Assembly: GCF_029603155.1 (NCBI RefSeq)
Contig: NZ_JAPMUA010000001.1
Coordinates: 992,001 to 1,056,000 of the forward strand
Source of the DNA: Galbibacter pacificus
Lineage (GTDB): Bacteria > Bacteroidota > Bacteroidia > Flavobacteriales > Flavobacteriaceae
Reading direction: 5' to 3'
DNA: 64,000 bases
Numbering within the stretch: position 1 is the stretch's first letter; each line of letters begins with the position of its first letter. Positions 51,974 through 61,686 of this stretch are shown piece by piece. The notes below the pieces were generated by a model. That model was not told the origin of the DNA. It searched no databases and was given only the letters and a program-made list of their open reading frames with translations. The position numbers and the translations under genes are program-made.

Positions 51974-54900
51974 GCTATCTTTGGAATGGAAATTGAATGG
52001 CAAAGGTAAAACATTAAGAACTATCAAAAAACTCAGAAAAATATTAATTAGAATACTACTTGTTTTGATCCTTATTTTGGTGATGGCAAGTATTTTTCTA
52101 TCCTTACCTTTTGTGCAGACATCCATTGCAAAACGCGCTACCAAGTACTTAAACGAAACCTTCAATACCAACATCAATATAGACGAGATACATTTTATTC
52201 CCTTTTTTGGCGATGTAAACATTAAAGGGGTTTATGTAGAAGATTATAAAAAGGATACGCTTATCTATATCAATAAATTGAGCACATCTATTTTAAGCCT
52301 TCGCAATGTGGTTAAGGGCGATCTGGAGTTTGGCGAGATTAGGGCCGATGAATTGTTGCTTAACCTAAAAATCCACAAGGGCGAAGACAATACCAATTTA
52401 AATGTTTTCGTGGACAAGCTCGATAGTGGAGAAGGCGATCCGGACCATCCTTTTTTAATGACTTCTTCTAATATTTCGGTAAAAAAAAGCGAGTTCAGGC
52501 TGGTAGACGAGAACAAAGAGAACCCTGTAATATTGGGACTCGAAAATTTACATATTGAAGCCGACTCGTTTAAAATTTTGGGCCCGCAGGTAAATGTCGG
52601 GGTGGAGCAGCTGGATTTTACCTCCAAGAAAGGAGTGGTGGTAAACCGTTTAAAAACAGAATTTTCTTACAACAGAACCGAAATGCGATTGGATGGCCTG
52701 TCAATCGATACCCCCGAATCGTTTATCAAAGGAGATGTGGTTTTTAATTATGAAGTGGAAGATTTCCGGGATTTTATGAATAAGGTAAAATTAACCGGGC
52801 ACTTTGACGATTCTACCGTTTCCCTTGACGAGATAAACCTTTATTTTGATGAATTTGGTACCGGAAGGGAAGTAGAGCTGTCTTCTAATTTTAAAGGGGT
52901 TTTAAACAAGCTCGAAATGAACAATCTTAACATGACATCGCAAAACACACTTATAGACGGCGATTTTGTTTTTAACAACATGTTCGAAAAAGCCAAGCCC
53001 TTTAGCATAGATGCCCATCTAAGGAATGTATCGTCCAACTATTACCAGCTTACCAATTTACTGCCGGGCATTTTGGGCAAGGCGTTGCCTTCTTCTTTTC
53101 AAAAATTCGGTCAGCTTTCCGTTTTTGGAAACATGCGCATCACCGAGCAATCGGTTTATGCCAAGGTAAACCTTATTTCGGATATCGGTAAGGGATATTC
53201 CGATTTAACGCTTACCAGCATTAACGATATAGACGAGGCCTCGTACAAAGGAACGCTCTCTCTCCAAGATTTTAACATGGGGACCTTTATTGAAAACGAT
53301 CAACTGGGCGAAACCGATCTGGATATTCGGGTAGACGGGAAAGGATTTAAGCAGGAGGCCCTCAATACAGAAATAATTGGTGAGGTATATACCGTTGATT
53401 ACAATGGGTACGAATATAAAAACCTGAAGGTTTCGGGAATTTTAAAGGATCAGCTTTTTGATGGTTCGGTAACTTCTAAAGACGAAAATTTTGATGTTGC
53501 CTTTAAAGGATTGGCCGACCTTTCGGGCGACACCAATGAATTTAAGTTTGTGGCTTCTGTAAACAGGATAGACCTCAATCGCTTAAACTTTGTCGACCGG
53601 GACAGTATATCGGTATTCAAAGGGAATATCGTGGCCGACATGGCAGGAAATACAATGTACGATTTGGCAGGGGAGATAAGCTTTTACAAAACCAATTATA
53701 CCAACCAGAACGACAGTTATTATTTTGATGATTTTACGGTAACCTCAAAGTTTAAAGGAGACGAACGTATTATTACCGTAAATTCCCCGGACATTATTAC
53801 CGGTTCTTTAAGGGGCAAGTACAGGGTTAGGGAACTGGGTAATTTGGTAAAAAATTCCATTGGTAGCATTTATACAAATTACGAGCCCGTTGAAATTACA
53901 CCCGGACAGTATGTAGACTTCAATTTTAAAATATACAACAAGATAATCGAGGTTTTTTTCCCAAAGCTTGAATTTGGGAGCAATACCTTCATAAAAGGGA
54001 GCATGGCGGCCGATGAAGGTGATTTTAAGCTGAATTTTAACTCGCCTAAAATTAATGCCAACGGAAACATCTTTGATAATATTCAAATACAAATAGACAA
54101 CAAAAACCCATTGTACAATACCTATGTTGAAGTAAAGGATATTCAGTCTAATATTTACGATGTAAGCGATTTTAGTTTGATCAACACAAAAATTAACGAT
54201 ACGCTTTTCTTTAGAACAGAATTTAAGGGCGGTAAGGAATTCAACGACGTGTACAACCTTAACTTTTATCACACCTTCAACAACAATCAAGAGTCTGTTA
54301 TTGGCTTAAAACGTTCCCAACTTGGATTTAAGGGAAGAAACTGGATAATTAACGAAAACAACGATACCAATAATAAAGTAAGTTTCAACAAAACCTTGGA
54401 CACCATAAACATTAGCCAGGTTGTAATGAACTATAAAGACGAACAGATACGCCTGGAAGGAACGCTTATAGACAGTACGTATAAAGATATCGATCTGGAA
54501 TTTGAAAAAGTAGCACTGGACAAGATAATGCCCAATGTAGATAGCCTAAAACTGGATGGCATTGTAGATGGATATTTAAACATTTTACAGCGAAACAGCA
54601 ACTATACGCCTTCGTCCAATGTAAAAATTTCAAACTTTGCCGTAAACGATTTGCCATTGGGGAATTTGTTTCTATCTATTCTCGGGAACGACAACCTCAC
54701 CACTTTTGGGGTAAATGCAAAAATTGTAAATCAAGATACCGAATCGTTGAATATTTTAGGCGAAATTAAACCAACTGAGACCAATACAATGCTGGACCTT
54801 AATGCGCATTTGGAAGGGTTGAACCTAAAAGCACTGAGCCCGTTGGGGGGCGATGTAATTTCGGATATGCGCGGGCTTGCATCGGGCGATTTTAAAGTAA

Positions 54901-56495
54901 CAGGCGCCCTGAAAAATCCTGAAATGAACGGAAGCATACAAATAACCGATGGCGGACTTAAAATTCCATATCTAAACGTGGATATGGATTTTGATAAACT
55001 TGCGAATGTTGCGCTGGAAGGCCGTGCTTTTAAGTTTGACAATATTGGCCTTATAGACTCAAGGTACAAAACAAAAGCTAGCCTGCGCGGTTCCATAAGT
55101 TACGACCATTTTGAAGATTGGTACCTAGATCTTTACCTAGATACCATGGGCGAACGCTTCTTGGTGCTTAATACCGGGCATAAAGAAGAATCTTTGTATT
55201 ACGGAACGGCTTTTATAAGCGGTAATGCGCAAATTTATGGACTTACCAACGAAATGATAAATATAGACGTAAATGCAAAAACCGAAAAGGGCACTACGTT
55301 TGTCATACCCGTAAGCGATATTACGGAAATAGGAGACACGTCTTTTATTAATTTTATTGAAAAAAACGAAACCGAAGAAGAGGTAGAACAGCGAAAACTA
55401 GCCGATGTTCAGGGCATAGAAATGCAGTTCGATCTGGATGTTACCCCCGATGCCGAAATTGAGATTGTAGTAGACCAAAAAACCAGAAGCTCTTTAAAAG
55501 GTACCGGCGCAGGAAACCTACTGATTGAGATAAATACCAACGGAAAATTTAGAATGTATGGCGACTTTATTACCTATACAGGGGAGTACCTTTTTAAATA
55601 CGGGGGCTTTATAAACAAACGCTTTGTAGTACAGCCCGGGGGGACAATTACTTGGGAGGGCGATCCCCTCGACGATGTAGACATGAACATAGCGGCAAAA
55701 TACTCGTTGTATGCAAACCCAGCGGTATTACTGGATAATGCACAGCTTACCCGAAAAATAGAAACCGATGTAATTATTAGGCTTCAGGGGCAATTAATGC
55801 AGCCAAGCCTTGATTACGAAATTAACTTCCCGTCTACCAACGCCGTTATAAACGCCGAGCTTCAATATAGACTGGATGATAATGCAAAACGGGAGCTGCA
55901 AGCTTTTTCCCTGCTTTCCCAAGGGGTTTTCTTAAACGAATTGAGCATCAACCAAACAGCAGTTACGGGAAATTTGGTGCAAACGGCATCGAGTTTGTTT
56001 AATCAGGTATTAAACTCGGGAGACGGTAAGTTTGATGTGGGCGTTTCTTATGAAATAGGCGAGCGCAACCCAGAACTCGATTTTGTAACCGAAGACCGGC
56101 TTGGGGTTACGGTCTCTACACAAATAAGCGATAGGATACTTATTAACGGAAAAGTGGGAGTACCCGTTGGAGGTGTTACCGAAACCGTTGTTGCCGGCGA
56201 TGTGGAAGTACAGATTTTATTGAATGACGAAGGAAATTTGACCGCCCGGATTTTTAACCGCGAAAATGAAATCCAGCAATTCTTTGCCCAACAACAGGGC
56301 TATACGCAAGGTATTGGGCTTTCTTATCAAGTCGAGTTTGATACTTTTAGGCAATTGTTGCGAAAAATCTTTGAGGGAGACCCCGCCAAAGCGCAAACAA
56401 AAAAAGAACTTAAAAAGGGAGAAGAGGCTACGACCGAAGATGATAGTATGGGGAATGGCCTCGTAAACTTCCGCACCAAAAAAAGTAAGGAATAA
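51972..56495 (+). CDS. tamB: TamB family translocation/assembly protein (DUF490)
   Basis: 1507 residues as drawn. It has one N-terminal membrane anchor (about 24-46), a very long beta-rich AsmA/TamB-like taco fold, and the C-terminal TamB domain from about residue 1080 to 1470 with TFVIPVSDI, YLFKYGGFINKRFVVQPGGTI and WEGDPLDDVDMNIAAKYSL. TamB links inner and outer membranes and helps outer-membrane protein assembly or lipid transport. The start is doubtful. A perfect TATCTTTG -7 box at 51976-51983 would place the transcript start after the ATG at 51972, so the in-frame TTG at 51993 may be the true start. Confidence 0.9.
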   Translation: MLSLEWKLNGKGKTLRTIKKLRKILIRILLVLILILVMASIFLSLPFVQTSIAKRATKYLNETFNTNINIDEIHFIPFFGDVNIKGVYVEDYKKDTLIYINKLSTSILSLRNVVKGDLEFGEIRADELLLNLKIHKGEDNTNLNVFVDKLDSGEGDPDHPFLMTSSNISVKKSEFRLVDENKENPVILGLENLHIEADSFKILGPQVNVGVEQLDFTSKKGVVVNRLKTEFSYNRTEMRLDGLSIDTPESFIKGDVVFNYEVEDFRDFMNKVKLTGHFDDSTVSLDEINLYFDEFGTGREVELSSNFKGVLNKLEMNNLNMTSQNTLIDGDFVFNNMFEKAKPFSIDAHLRNVSSNYYQLTNLLPGILGKALPSSFQKFGQLSVFGNMRITEQSVYAKVNLISDIGKGYSDLTLTSINDIDEASYKGTLSLQDFNMGTFIENDQLGETDLDIRVDGKGFKQEALNTEIIGEVYTVDYNGYEYKNLKVSGILKDQLFDGSVTSKDENFDVAFKGLADLSGDTNEFKFVASVNRIDLNRLNFVDRDSISVFKGNIVADMAGNTMYDLAGEISFYKTNYTNQNDSYYFDDFTVTSKFKGDERIITVNSPDIITGSLRGKYRVRELGNLVKNSIGSIYTNYEPVEITPGQYVDFNFKIYNKIIEVFFPKLEFGSNTFIKGSMAADEGDFKLNFNSPKINANGNIFDNIQIQIDNKNPLYNTYVEVKDIQSNIYDVSDFSLINTKINDTLFFRTEFKGGKEFNDVYNLNFYHTFNNNQESVIGLKRSQLGFKGRNWIINENNDTNNKVSFNKTLDTINISQVVMNYKDEQIRLEGTLIDSTYKDIDLEFEKVALDKIMPNVDSLKLDGIVDGYLNILQRNSNYTPSSNVKISNFAVNDLPLGNLFLSILGNDNLTTFGVNAKIVNQDTESLNILGEIKPTETNTMLDLNAHLEGLNLKALSPLGGDVISDMRGLASGDFKVTGALKNPEMNGSIQITDGGLKIPYLNVDMDFDKLANVALEGRAFKFDNIGLIDSRYKTKASLRGSISYDHFEDWYLDLYLDTMGERFLVLNTGHKEESLYYGTAFISGNAQIYGLTNEMINIDVNAKTEKGTTFVIPVSDITEIGDTSFINFIEKNETEEEVEQRKLADVQGIEMQFDLDVTPDAEIEIVVDQKTRSSLKGTGAGNLLIEINTNGKFRMYGDFITYTGEYLFKYGGFINKRFVVQPGGTITWEGDPLDDVDMNIAAKYSLYANPAVLLDNAQLTRKIETDVIIRLQGQLMQPSLDYEINFPSTNAVINAELQYRLDDNAKRELQAFSLLSQGVFLNELSINQTAVTGNLVQTASSLFNQVLNSGDGKFDVGVSYEIGERNPELDFVTEDRLGVTVSTQISDRILINGKVGVPVGGVTETVVAGDVEVQILLNDEGNLTARIFNRENEIQQFFAQQQGYTQGIGLSYQVEFDTFRQLLRKIFEGDPAKAQTKKELKKGEEATTEDDSMGNGLVNFRTKKSKE
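51976..51983 (+). promoter_or_regulatory. -7 box for tamB
   Basis: TATCTTTG matches TAnnTTTG exactly. No good -33 is visible (a TTG at 51962 is only 11 bases away), so the call rests on the -7 alone. Confidence 0.4.
52001..52028 (-). promoter_or_regulatory. tsaD promoter inside the tamB 5' end
   Basis: On the minus strand TTTG (52028-52025), a 16-base spacer, then TACCTTTG (52008-52001), a perfect -7 box 27 bases before the tsaD ATG. It lies within the tamB reading frame. Confidence 0.55.
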
Positions 56496-56872
56496 GTCTT
56501 TTTTACGTCTATATGGATGAAGTTTTTTTTAGACTGTATTTGGGCCAAAAAATCAGAAAGCATTGTAGAGTTTTGCGTTGGAATTAAAAAAAATAGGAGC
56601 GGTAAACAAAAATGCCATATTCTTACCTTTGGGCTTAATTATCATAATACATTTGGTTATTCTTATAATTGCACACAAAAATTTATTACAATAACCGTTA
56701 AGAGGGCTCTTTTTTTGTTAATTCAGAAATTCAGACTTAAAAAAAAATAACACATTTGTTAAGAATTTAGCAACGAAAACGATTGAATCTTTCATTATTG
56801 TATTTTTAAGCAAAACAATATGAGAAAATTGAAAATTCTTTGGTAGTTTTACCATCCAAATAATAAAAATTA
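56496..56872. other. 377-bp gap between tamB and pfkA
   Basis: The sequence is very AT-rich. The only structure I can support is a candidate promoter at 56628-56655; the roughly 200 bases between it and pfkA would be leader. No open frame of convincing quality is present. Confidence 0.6.
56628..56655 (+). promoter_or_regulatory. candidate pfkA-gap promoter
   Basis: TTTG at 56628-56631 and a perfect TACATTTG at 56648-56655 have a 16-base spacer. It lies 218 bases before the pfkA ATG, so the leader would be long; a nearer promoter may exist. Confidence 0.4.
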
Positions 56873-57859
56873 ATGTCTGCAAACATCAAAAAAATAGGAG
56901 TATTGACGTCCGGTGGCGATGCGCCGGGAATGAATGCTGCCATTAGGGCAGTTGTAAGAACATGTGCATATCATAATATAGAGTGTGTAGGTATATATCG
57001 AGGTTACCAAGGTCTTATTGAAGGCGATATGGAGGAACTAACCGCAAGAAGTGTAAGAAATATTATAAATAGGGGCGGTACCATATTAAAATCGGCTCGA
57101 TCAAAAGATTTTAGGACAAAAGAAGGCAGGGCCAAGGCCCACCAACAATTGGTAGATAACGGAATTGATGCCTTGGTATTAATTGGTGGCGATGGAACCT
57201 TTACCGGAGGCGTTGTTTTTAACGAAGAGTTTGGCTATCCCGTAATCGGGATCCCGGGAACCATAGACAACGATATAGATGGTACCATGTATACGCTTGG
57301 TTACGACACTGCCTTGAATACCGTGGTAGACGCCATTGATAGAATTCGGGATACCGCAAGTTCGCACGACAGATTATTTTTTATAGAGGTAATGGGGCGC
57401 GACTGTGGCCAGCTTGCATTGAACTCGGGTGTTGGTGCCGGAGCCGAGGAAATATTGATTCCAGAAGCAAATAGGGGGCTGGAGCGTTTGCTGCACTCTC
57501 TTGAAAGAAGCCGTACCAGTGGAAAGACATCGAGTATAGTGGTGGTCGCCGAAGGTGATAAAACCGGGAAAAATGTTTTTGAGCTTGCATCATATGTAGA
57601 AGAAAACCTGCCAAACTACGATATTAGGGTGTCCGTGCTCGGGCATATGCAAAGGGGTGGAAGCCCAACGTGTTTCGATAGGGTGCTGGCCAGTAGAATG
57701 GGTGTCCGTGCAGTAGAATCGCTCATGGAAGGTAAATCCAATTTCATGGTCGGGATTATAAAAGACGAAATTGTCCTTACACCAATAGAACAGGCCATTA
57801 AGGGAAAAACCACTATCGATAAGGAATTGATGAGGGTCTGTGAAATAATGTCAACATAA
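56873..57859 (+). CDS. pfkA: ATP-dependent 6-phosphofructokinase
   Basis: 328 residues of the bacterial PFK-A family: GVLTSGGDAPGMNAAIRAVV near 9-28, LIGGDGTFTGG (glycine next to the GGD, consistent with ATP use), GIPGTIDNDIDGT with the catalytic Asp, MGRDCGQLAL, and HMQRGGSP in the fructose-6-phosphate site. It commits carbon to glycolysis. It is 53 bases before gap, on the same strand. Confidence 0.96.
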   Translation: MSANIKKIGVLTSGGDAPGMNAAIRAVVRTCAYHNIECVGIYRGYQGLIEGDMEELTARSVRNIINRGGTILKSARSKDFRTKEGRAKAHQQLVDNGIDALVLIGGDGTFTGGVVFNEEFGYPVIGIPGTIDNDIDGTMYTLGYDTALNTVVDAIDRIRDTASSHDRLFFIEVMGRDCGQLALNSGVGAGAEEILIPEANRGLERLLHSLERSRTSGKTSSIVVVAEGDKTGKNVFELASYVEENLPNYDIRVSVLGHMQRGGSPTCFDRVLASRMGVRAVESLMEGKSNFMVGIIKDEIVLTPIEQAIKGKTTIDKELMRVCEIMST

Positions 57860-57912
57860 TACTAAAAATAAAAACAACAGATAATTAATAATTTTTTAAA
57901 ACTTAGAATAAC

Positions 57913-58914
57913 ATGTCAACAATTAAGATTGGGATAAACGGATTTGGACGTATAGGAAGATTGGTTTTTAGAGCTACGGTAAAAAGACCAAATGTAGAAA
58001 TAGTTGCGATTAACGATTTATTGGATGTAGACCATTTAGCTTATTTATTGGAGTACGATTCTGTACACGGTAGGTTCGACGGGAAAATTGAAGTAAAAGA
58101 CGGAAACCTGATTGTTGATGGAAAAACAATTAGGATTACTGCCGAAAGAGACCCTAAAAACCTTAAGTGGGACGAAGTAGGTGCCGATATCGTTGCCGAA
58201 TGTACGGGAATATTCACAACTATGGATACGGCTCAGTACCACTTGGATGCAGGTGCTAAAAAAGTTGTAATTTCTGCTCCTTCAAAAGACGCTCCAATGT
58301 TTGTAATGGGCGTAAACCACAAAGATGCCAAAGCTTCCGATAGAATAGTGTCCAATGCTTCATGTACAACCAACTGTTTGGCACCGATTACAAAAGTTTT
58401 GCATGACAATTTTGGAATAGAAGAAGGTTTAATGACAACCGTACACGCTACAACAGCTACACAATTAACGGTAGACGGACCTTCCAAAAAAGATTACAGG
58501 GGCGGGCGTAGTGCAATGCTAAATATTATACCAGCTTCAACCGGTGCCGCAAAAGCAGTTGCCAAAGTAATTCCTGCAATGGAAGGAAAACTTACTGGAA
58601 TGGCCTTTAGGGTACCGACCGCCGATGTTTCTGTAGTAGACCTTACCGTGAAACTAGGAAAAGACACTTCTTACGAAGAAATTAAAAAAGTAATGAAGTC
58701 TGCTTCTGAAAACGAATTAAAAGGAATTTTAGGATATACTGATGAATTGGTAGTTTCACAAGACTTTGTTGGGGAAACCTGCACAAGTATTTTTGATGCC
58801 GATGCCGGTATTGAGCTAAACTCTAAATTCTTCAAAATTGTTTCTTGGTACGATAACGAAACAGGTTATTCAAACAAATTGGTAGACTTAGCCGAGCATA
58901 TTAGCGCATTGTAA
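57913..58914 (+). CDS. gap: glyceraldehyde-3-phosphate dehydrogenase, type I
   Basis: 333 residues: Rossmann start IGINGFGRIGRLVFRA, the catalytic cysteine in SNASCTTNCLAP (about residue 154), the paired His in TVHATTATQ, and WYDNETGYSNKLVDL near the C-terminus. It oxidises glyceraldehyde-3-phosphate, which is also a product of the KDPG aldolase in this window. It is probably cotranscribed with pfkA. Confidence 0.97.
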   Translation: MSTIKIGINGFGRIGRLVFRATVKRPNVEIVAINDLLDVDHLAYLLEYDSVHGRFDGKIEVKDGNLIVDGKTIRITAERDPKNLKWDEVGADIVAECTGIFTTMDTAQYHLDAGAKKVVISAPSKDAPMFVMGVNHKDAKASDRIVSNASCTTNCLAPITKVLHDNFGIEEGLMTTVHATTATQLTVDGPSKKDYRGGRSAMLNIIPASTGAAKAVAKVIPAMEGKLTGMAFRVPTADVSVVDLTVKLGKDTSYEEIKKVMKSASENELKGILGYTDELVVSQDFVGETCTSIFDADAGIELNSKFFKIVSWYDNETGYSNKLVDLAEHISAL

Positions 58915-58957
58915 ATAATAATAGATCTTTAAAGTAACCTAAATAGTATTTTAAAAA

Positions 58958-59032
58958 ATAAGCAAACCGAAGCGATAGGCAGTTTCTACATGCCATTGGG
59001 CACAACAACCGTCTTTTGTTTGGGTTTGCTGA
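58958..59032 (+). ncRNA. possible structured RNA element between gap and the kinase gene
   Basis: AGCAAACC (58961-58968) pairs with GGTTTGCT (59023-59030) and encloses 54 bases that include a GGCA/TGCC helix. No T run follows (GAAAAAAATG), so it is not a standard terminator. It is the only structured part of the 164-base gap. Function unknown; a 3'-UTR element of gap or leader element of the next gene is possible. Confidence 0.3.
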
Positions 59033-59078
59033 AAAAAATGTAAAACTGTTTGGGTGGCTATTAATTTAAATTTAAAAT

Positions 59079-59936
59079 ATGATTTTAATAGTAGATAGTG
59101 GTGCAACAAAATCAGATTGGATCGCATTAGATGAAGAAGGTAATAAGTTATTTGTTACTAAAACTTTAGGATTAAGCCCTGAAGTATTAACCAGAGAGAT
59201 TATAGACGAACGTCTCGCAAATAACTTTGAGCTTTACAAACATCGGAAAGAAGTGACCCAGCTTTATTTTTATGGGGCAGGTTGCGGTACCGAGAGAATG
59301 CGAAAGTTTTTAAAGGAAATTTTTAACGAATACTTTATAAACGCCAAAATTTCTGTAAAAGAAGACACATATGCCGCTATTTACGCAACTGTAGAGCCAA
59401 ACCAGCACGCCATAGTGTGTATTTTGGGTACAGGATCCAATTGTAGTTACTGGGATGGAAAGGAACTTTTTCAAAAGGTAACCTCGCTAGGATATATCTT
59501 GATGGACGATTGCAGTGGGAATTATTTTGGAAGACAGCTTTTAAGGGATTACTATTACCATAAAATCCCGGAAAAACTTGCCGTGAAATTTGCCAGTGAA
59601 TACGACTTGGAAGAAGACAGTATAAAAAATCATTTATACAAACAACCAAACCCGAATACCTATTTGGCAACCTTTGCCAGGTTTTTAATCCAGAACAAAG
59701 ATGAGGAATATAGCCAGGCTTTGATAAAGAAAGGAATGCAGTTGTTTATTACCAACTCTATAACACAGTTTGAACAGGCAAAAGACGTGCCCGTTCATTT
59801 TATAGGGAGTATAGCTTATTACTTGCAAGACGAGTTAAGACAAATATTGCAAGACAACGGCTTGTCCATGGGGAAAGTACTAAGAAGGCCCATAGACGGA
59901 TTGGTAGATTACCATAAATCTGTTTTGTTTGAATAA
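59079..59936 (+). CDS. N-acetylglucosamine kinase-like protein (BadF/BadG/BcrA ATPase family)
   Basis: 285 residues of the ASKHA fold: the phosphate-1 motif is at the very start (VDSGATKSDW), the second is ILGTGSNC near 110, and the adenosine region is VHFIGSIAYYLQDEL. The DCSGNYFGRQLLRDYYY segment is typical of Bacteroidota GlcNAc-kinase-like proteins. It probably phosphorylates a hexosamine in the cytoplasm, but the sugar is not defined by the sequence. It follows gap by 164 bases on the same strand and ends in a terminator. Confidence 0.8.
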   Translation: MILIVDSGATKSDWIALDEEGNKLFVTKTLGLSPEVLTREIIDERLANNFELYKHRKEVTQLYFYGAGCGTERMRKFLKEIFNEYFINAKISVKEDTYAAIYATVEPNQHAIVCILGTGSNCSYWDGKELFQKVTSLGYILMDDCSGNYFGRQLLRDYYYHKIPEKLAVKFASEYDLEEDSIKNHLYKQPNPNTYLATFARFLIQNKDEEYSQALIKKGMQLFITNSITQFEQAKDVPVHFIGSIAYYLQDELRQILQDNGLSMGKVLRRPIDGLVDYHKSVLFE

Positions 59937-59955
59937 AACATAAAAATTGAGCTAC

Positions 59956-59990
59956 AAAAAATGCCCGAACTAAATCAGTCCGGGCATTTT
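59956..59990 (+). terminator. bidirectional terminator
   Basis: AAAATGCCCG (59957-59966) pairs with CGGGCATTTT (59981-59990), with ACT/AGT extending the stem inward after an A/C mismatch. It separates the kinase gene from the convergent DUF187 gene, which stops at 60028. Confidence 0.85.
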
Positions 59991-60027
59991 GCATTTAATG
60001 AGAACATGTAGGTATTGGTACGGAAAC

Positions 60028-61587
60028 TTATTCGGTATATATAATTTCTTGTTCCTTAAATTGACTTTGGTTTCCGGTTCGGTCTACAGCAGTAATTCCT
60101 ATTTTTAGTAGCGAGGAATTTGTTTCTGCATTTAGCAAGGGGATATTTTTTAACAGCGTTGAATTGGTTAAAATCTCATAATCCCATTTAGTTCCTTGAT
60201 ACTGAAAGTAAAAAATATAACGAAAAACATCTTCTGGCTTATGAGCTTTCCAAGTAACAAAAACCTCATCTTTTTTCACATTGATATGAGAAATAGGGTT
60301 TTCGGGCGGTGTGTTGTCGAGCCATGGACTTGGCGGAACCAGTGCTTTTTTTGCATAGGGCCTTTGTACTATATTAAGAGATAACGTATCGTACTTTATT
60401 AGCGGGCCTATGCTCCAATGTACAGTCCCTTTGCTTTTTGGGAGTATTCCACGGCTTATCATGATTTGATTGATGGTTTCGTCAACATTTACTTGCCCGC
60501 CCCCGTGGTCAACCCTAATACCGGGCCATAAATGCCTTTGTTGGTAATTTTCATGGCTCCACCATCCTAATAATTCAGGGAAACTTTGCCCTTGCTTGTT
60601 AATTTTCCAATATAGTTGAGGAGTAAAATAATCAATCCATCCTTTATTTAACCAGAGTTTTGCATCGGCATAAAGTTTATTGTACTGGTCATAACCCGTT
60701 ACAGATTGTGGATATCCCGGGCGCCATATTCCAAATGGGCTTAAGCCAAACTTAACATATGGTTTTTCTTTTTTTATGGCATAGTATACCATTTTTATAA
60801 AGTCGTTAACTTGTTTTCGCCGCCAGTCGCTTTTATTTAATTTGCCTTCAGAATTTTTGTATTGTAGCCAACTTTTATCATCAGGAAAATCTTTCCCGTC
60901 ATTATAAGAATCGTAAGGATAAAAATAATCATCAAAATGGATACCGTCAATATCGTAGCGTTTAACTATATCTTCAACCACAGATAGCGAATGCTTTTTT
61001 GTGGCTTCTAAGGCGGGGTCCATCCACCACATTCCATTGGCAAGTTCAACAACCAGTTCTGGATGTGTTTTAACTATGGAATTTTCTGAAATGGCTCCCC
61101 CAGAAGTATGGTGAGCCCTATATGGGTTTAACCAAGCATGTAATTCAAGTCCTCTTTTGTGTGCTTCTTCGACCCAAAACTTCAATGGGTCGTAAAATGG
61201 AGCAGGGGGATTTCCTTGTTTCCCTGTGAGGTAGTACGACCATGGTTCGATATTGCTTTGGTATAAAGCATCACATTGGGGCCTTACCTGAAAAATGACA
61301 GCATTATAATTATGTTCGGCCAAAAAATCCAAAAGTGAAAGAGCTTCTTCTTTTTGCTCTTCAGTTGAAAGCCCTGGTTTGCTTGGCCAGTTAATATTTG
61401 CTACCGTGGCCACCCATGCTGCCCTAAACTCTTCTATATTATAAGGAGTATTTGCTTGCCAGATTTTTGGTTTCTTTTTGGTAATGTCAATCCCGCTTGT
61501 CTTGTTGTAATAAGCTGTTTGATGTCCCGATTTACAAGAAGCAACAAAAAAAAGGATGAGAATAATCGATTTGAGTTTAAAGTTCAT
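60028..61587 (-). CDS. glycosyl hydrolase-like 10 lipoprotein (DUF187)
   Basis: 519 residues with lipobox Cys18 (FFVASCKSG). The TIM-barrel domain (about 50-400) has the family blocks EFRAAWVATVANINWPS, YNAVIFQVRPQCDALYQS, HAWLNPYRAHH, YDIDGIHFDDYFYP and GLSPFGIWRPGYP, with Asp and Glu pairs expected in the active site. A fibronectin-like region ends the protein. Members cleave glycans such as peptidoglycan or exopolysaccharide; the substrate here is unknown. A perfect terminator separates it from susD3, so it may be transcribed on its own. Confidence 0.85.
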   Translation of the reverse strand: MNFKLKSIILILFFVASCKSGHQTAYYNKTSGIDITKKKPKIWQANTPYNIEEFRAAWVATVANINWPSKPGLSTEEQKEEALSLLDFLAEHNYNAVIFQVRPQCDALYQSNIEPWSYYLTGKQGNPPAPFYDPLKFWVEEAHKRGLELHAWLNPYRAHHTSGGAISENSIVKTHPELVVELANGMWWMDPALEATKKHSLSVVEDIVKRYDIDGIHFDDYFYPYDSYNDGKDFPDDKSWLQYKNSEGKLNKSDWRRKQVNDFIKMVYYAIKKEKPYVKFGLSPFGIWRPGYPQSVTGYDQYNKLYADAKLWLNKGWIDYFTPQLYWKINKQGQSFPELLGWWSHENYQQRHLWPGIRVDHGGGQVNVDETINQIMISRGILPKSKGTVHWSIGPLIKYDTLSLNIVQRPYAKKALVPPSPWLDNTPPENPISHINVKKDEVFVTWKAHKPEDVFRYIFYFQYQGTKWDYEILTNSTLLKNIPLLNAETNSSLLKIGITAVDRTGNQSQFKEQEIIYTE

Positions 61588-61634
61588 GAATGGTTATTTA
61601 TTAAAAACATATGTATGGTAACTAGAACAAATTT

Positions 61635-61670
61635 AAAAGTTCTCCAGAAAATTTTCTGGAGAACTTTTTA
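61635..61670 (-). terminator. perfect hairpin after susD3
   Basis: AAAAGTTCTCCAGAAAA is followed at once by its exact complement, ending CTTTTT, giving a 17-base arm on each side. It lies 18 bases after the susD3 stop and should act on either strand. Confidence 0.88.
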
Positions 61671-61686
61671 GGGTTTAAGGTAGTGG

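Noticed and set aside
51974..52222. An N-terminal extension of 83 codons on TsaD
   Set aside because: It lies inside tamB, has no resemblance to TsaD, and the standard start MNTQDVYILAIESSCDDTS is at 51973 behind a perfect -7 box.
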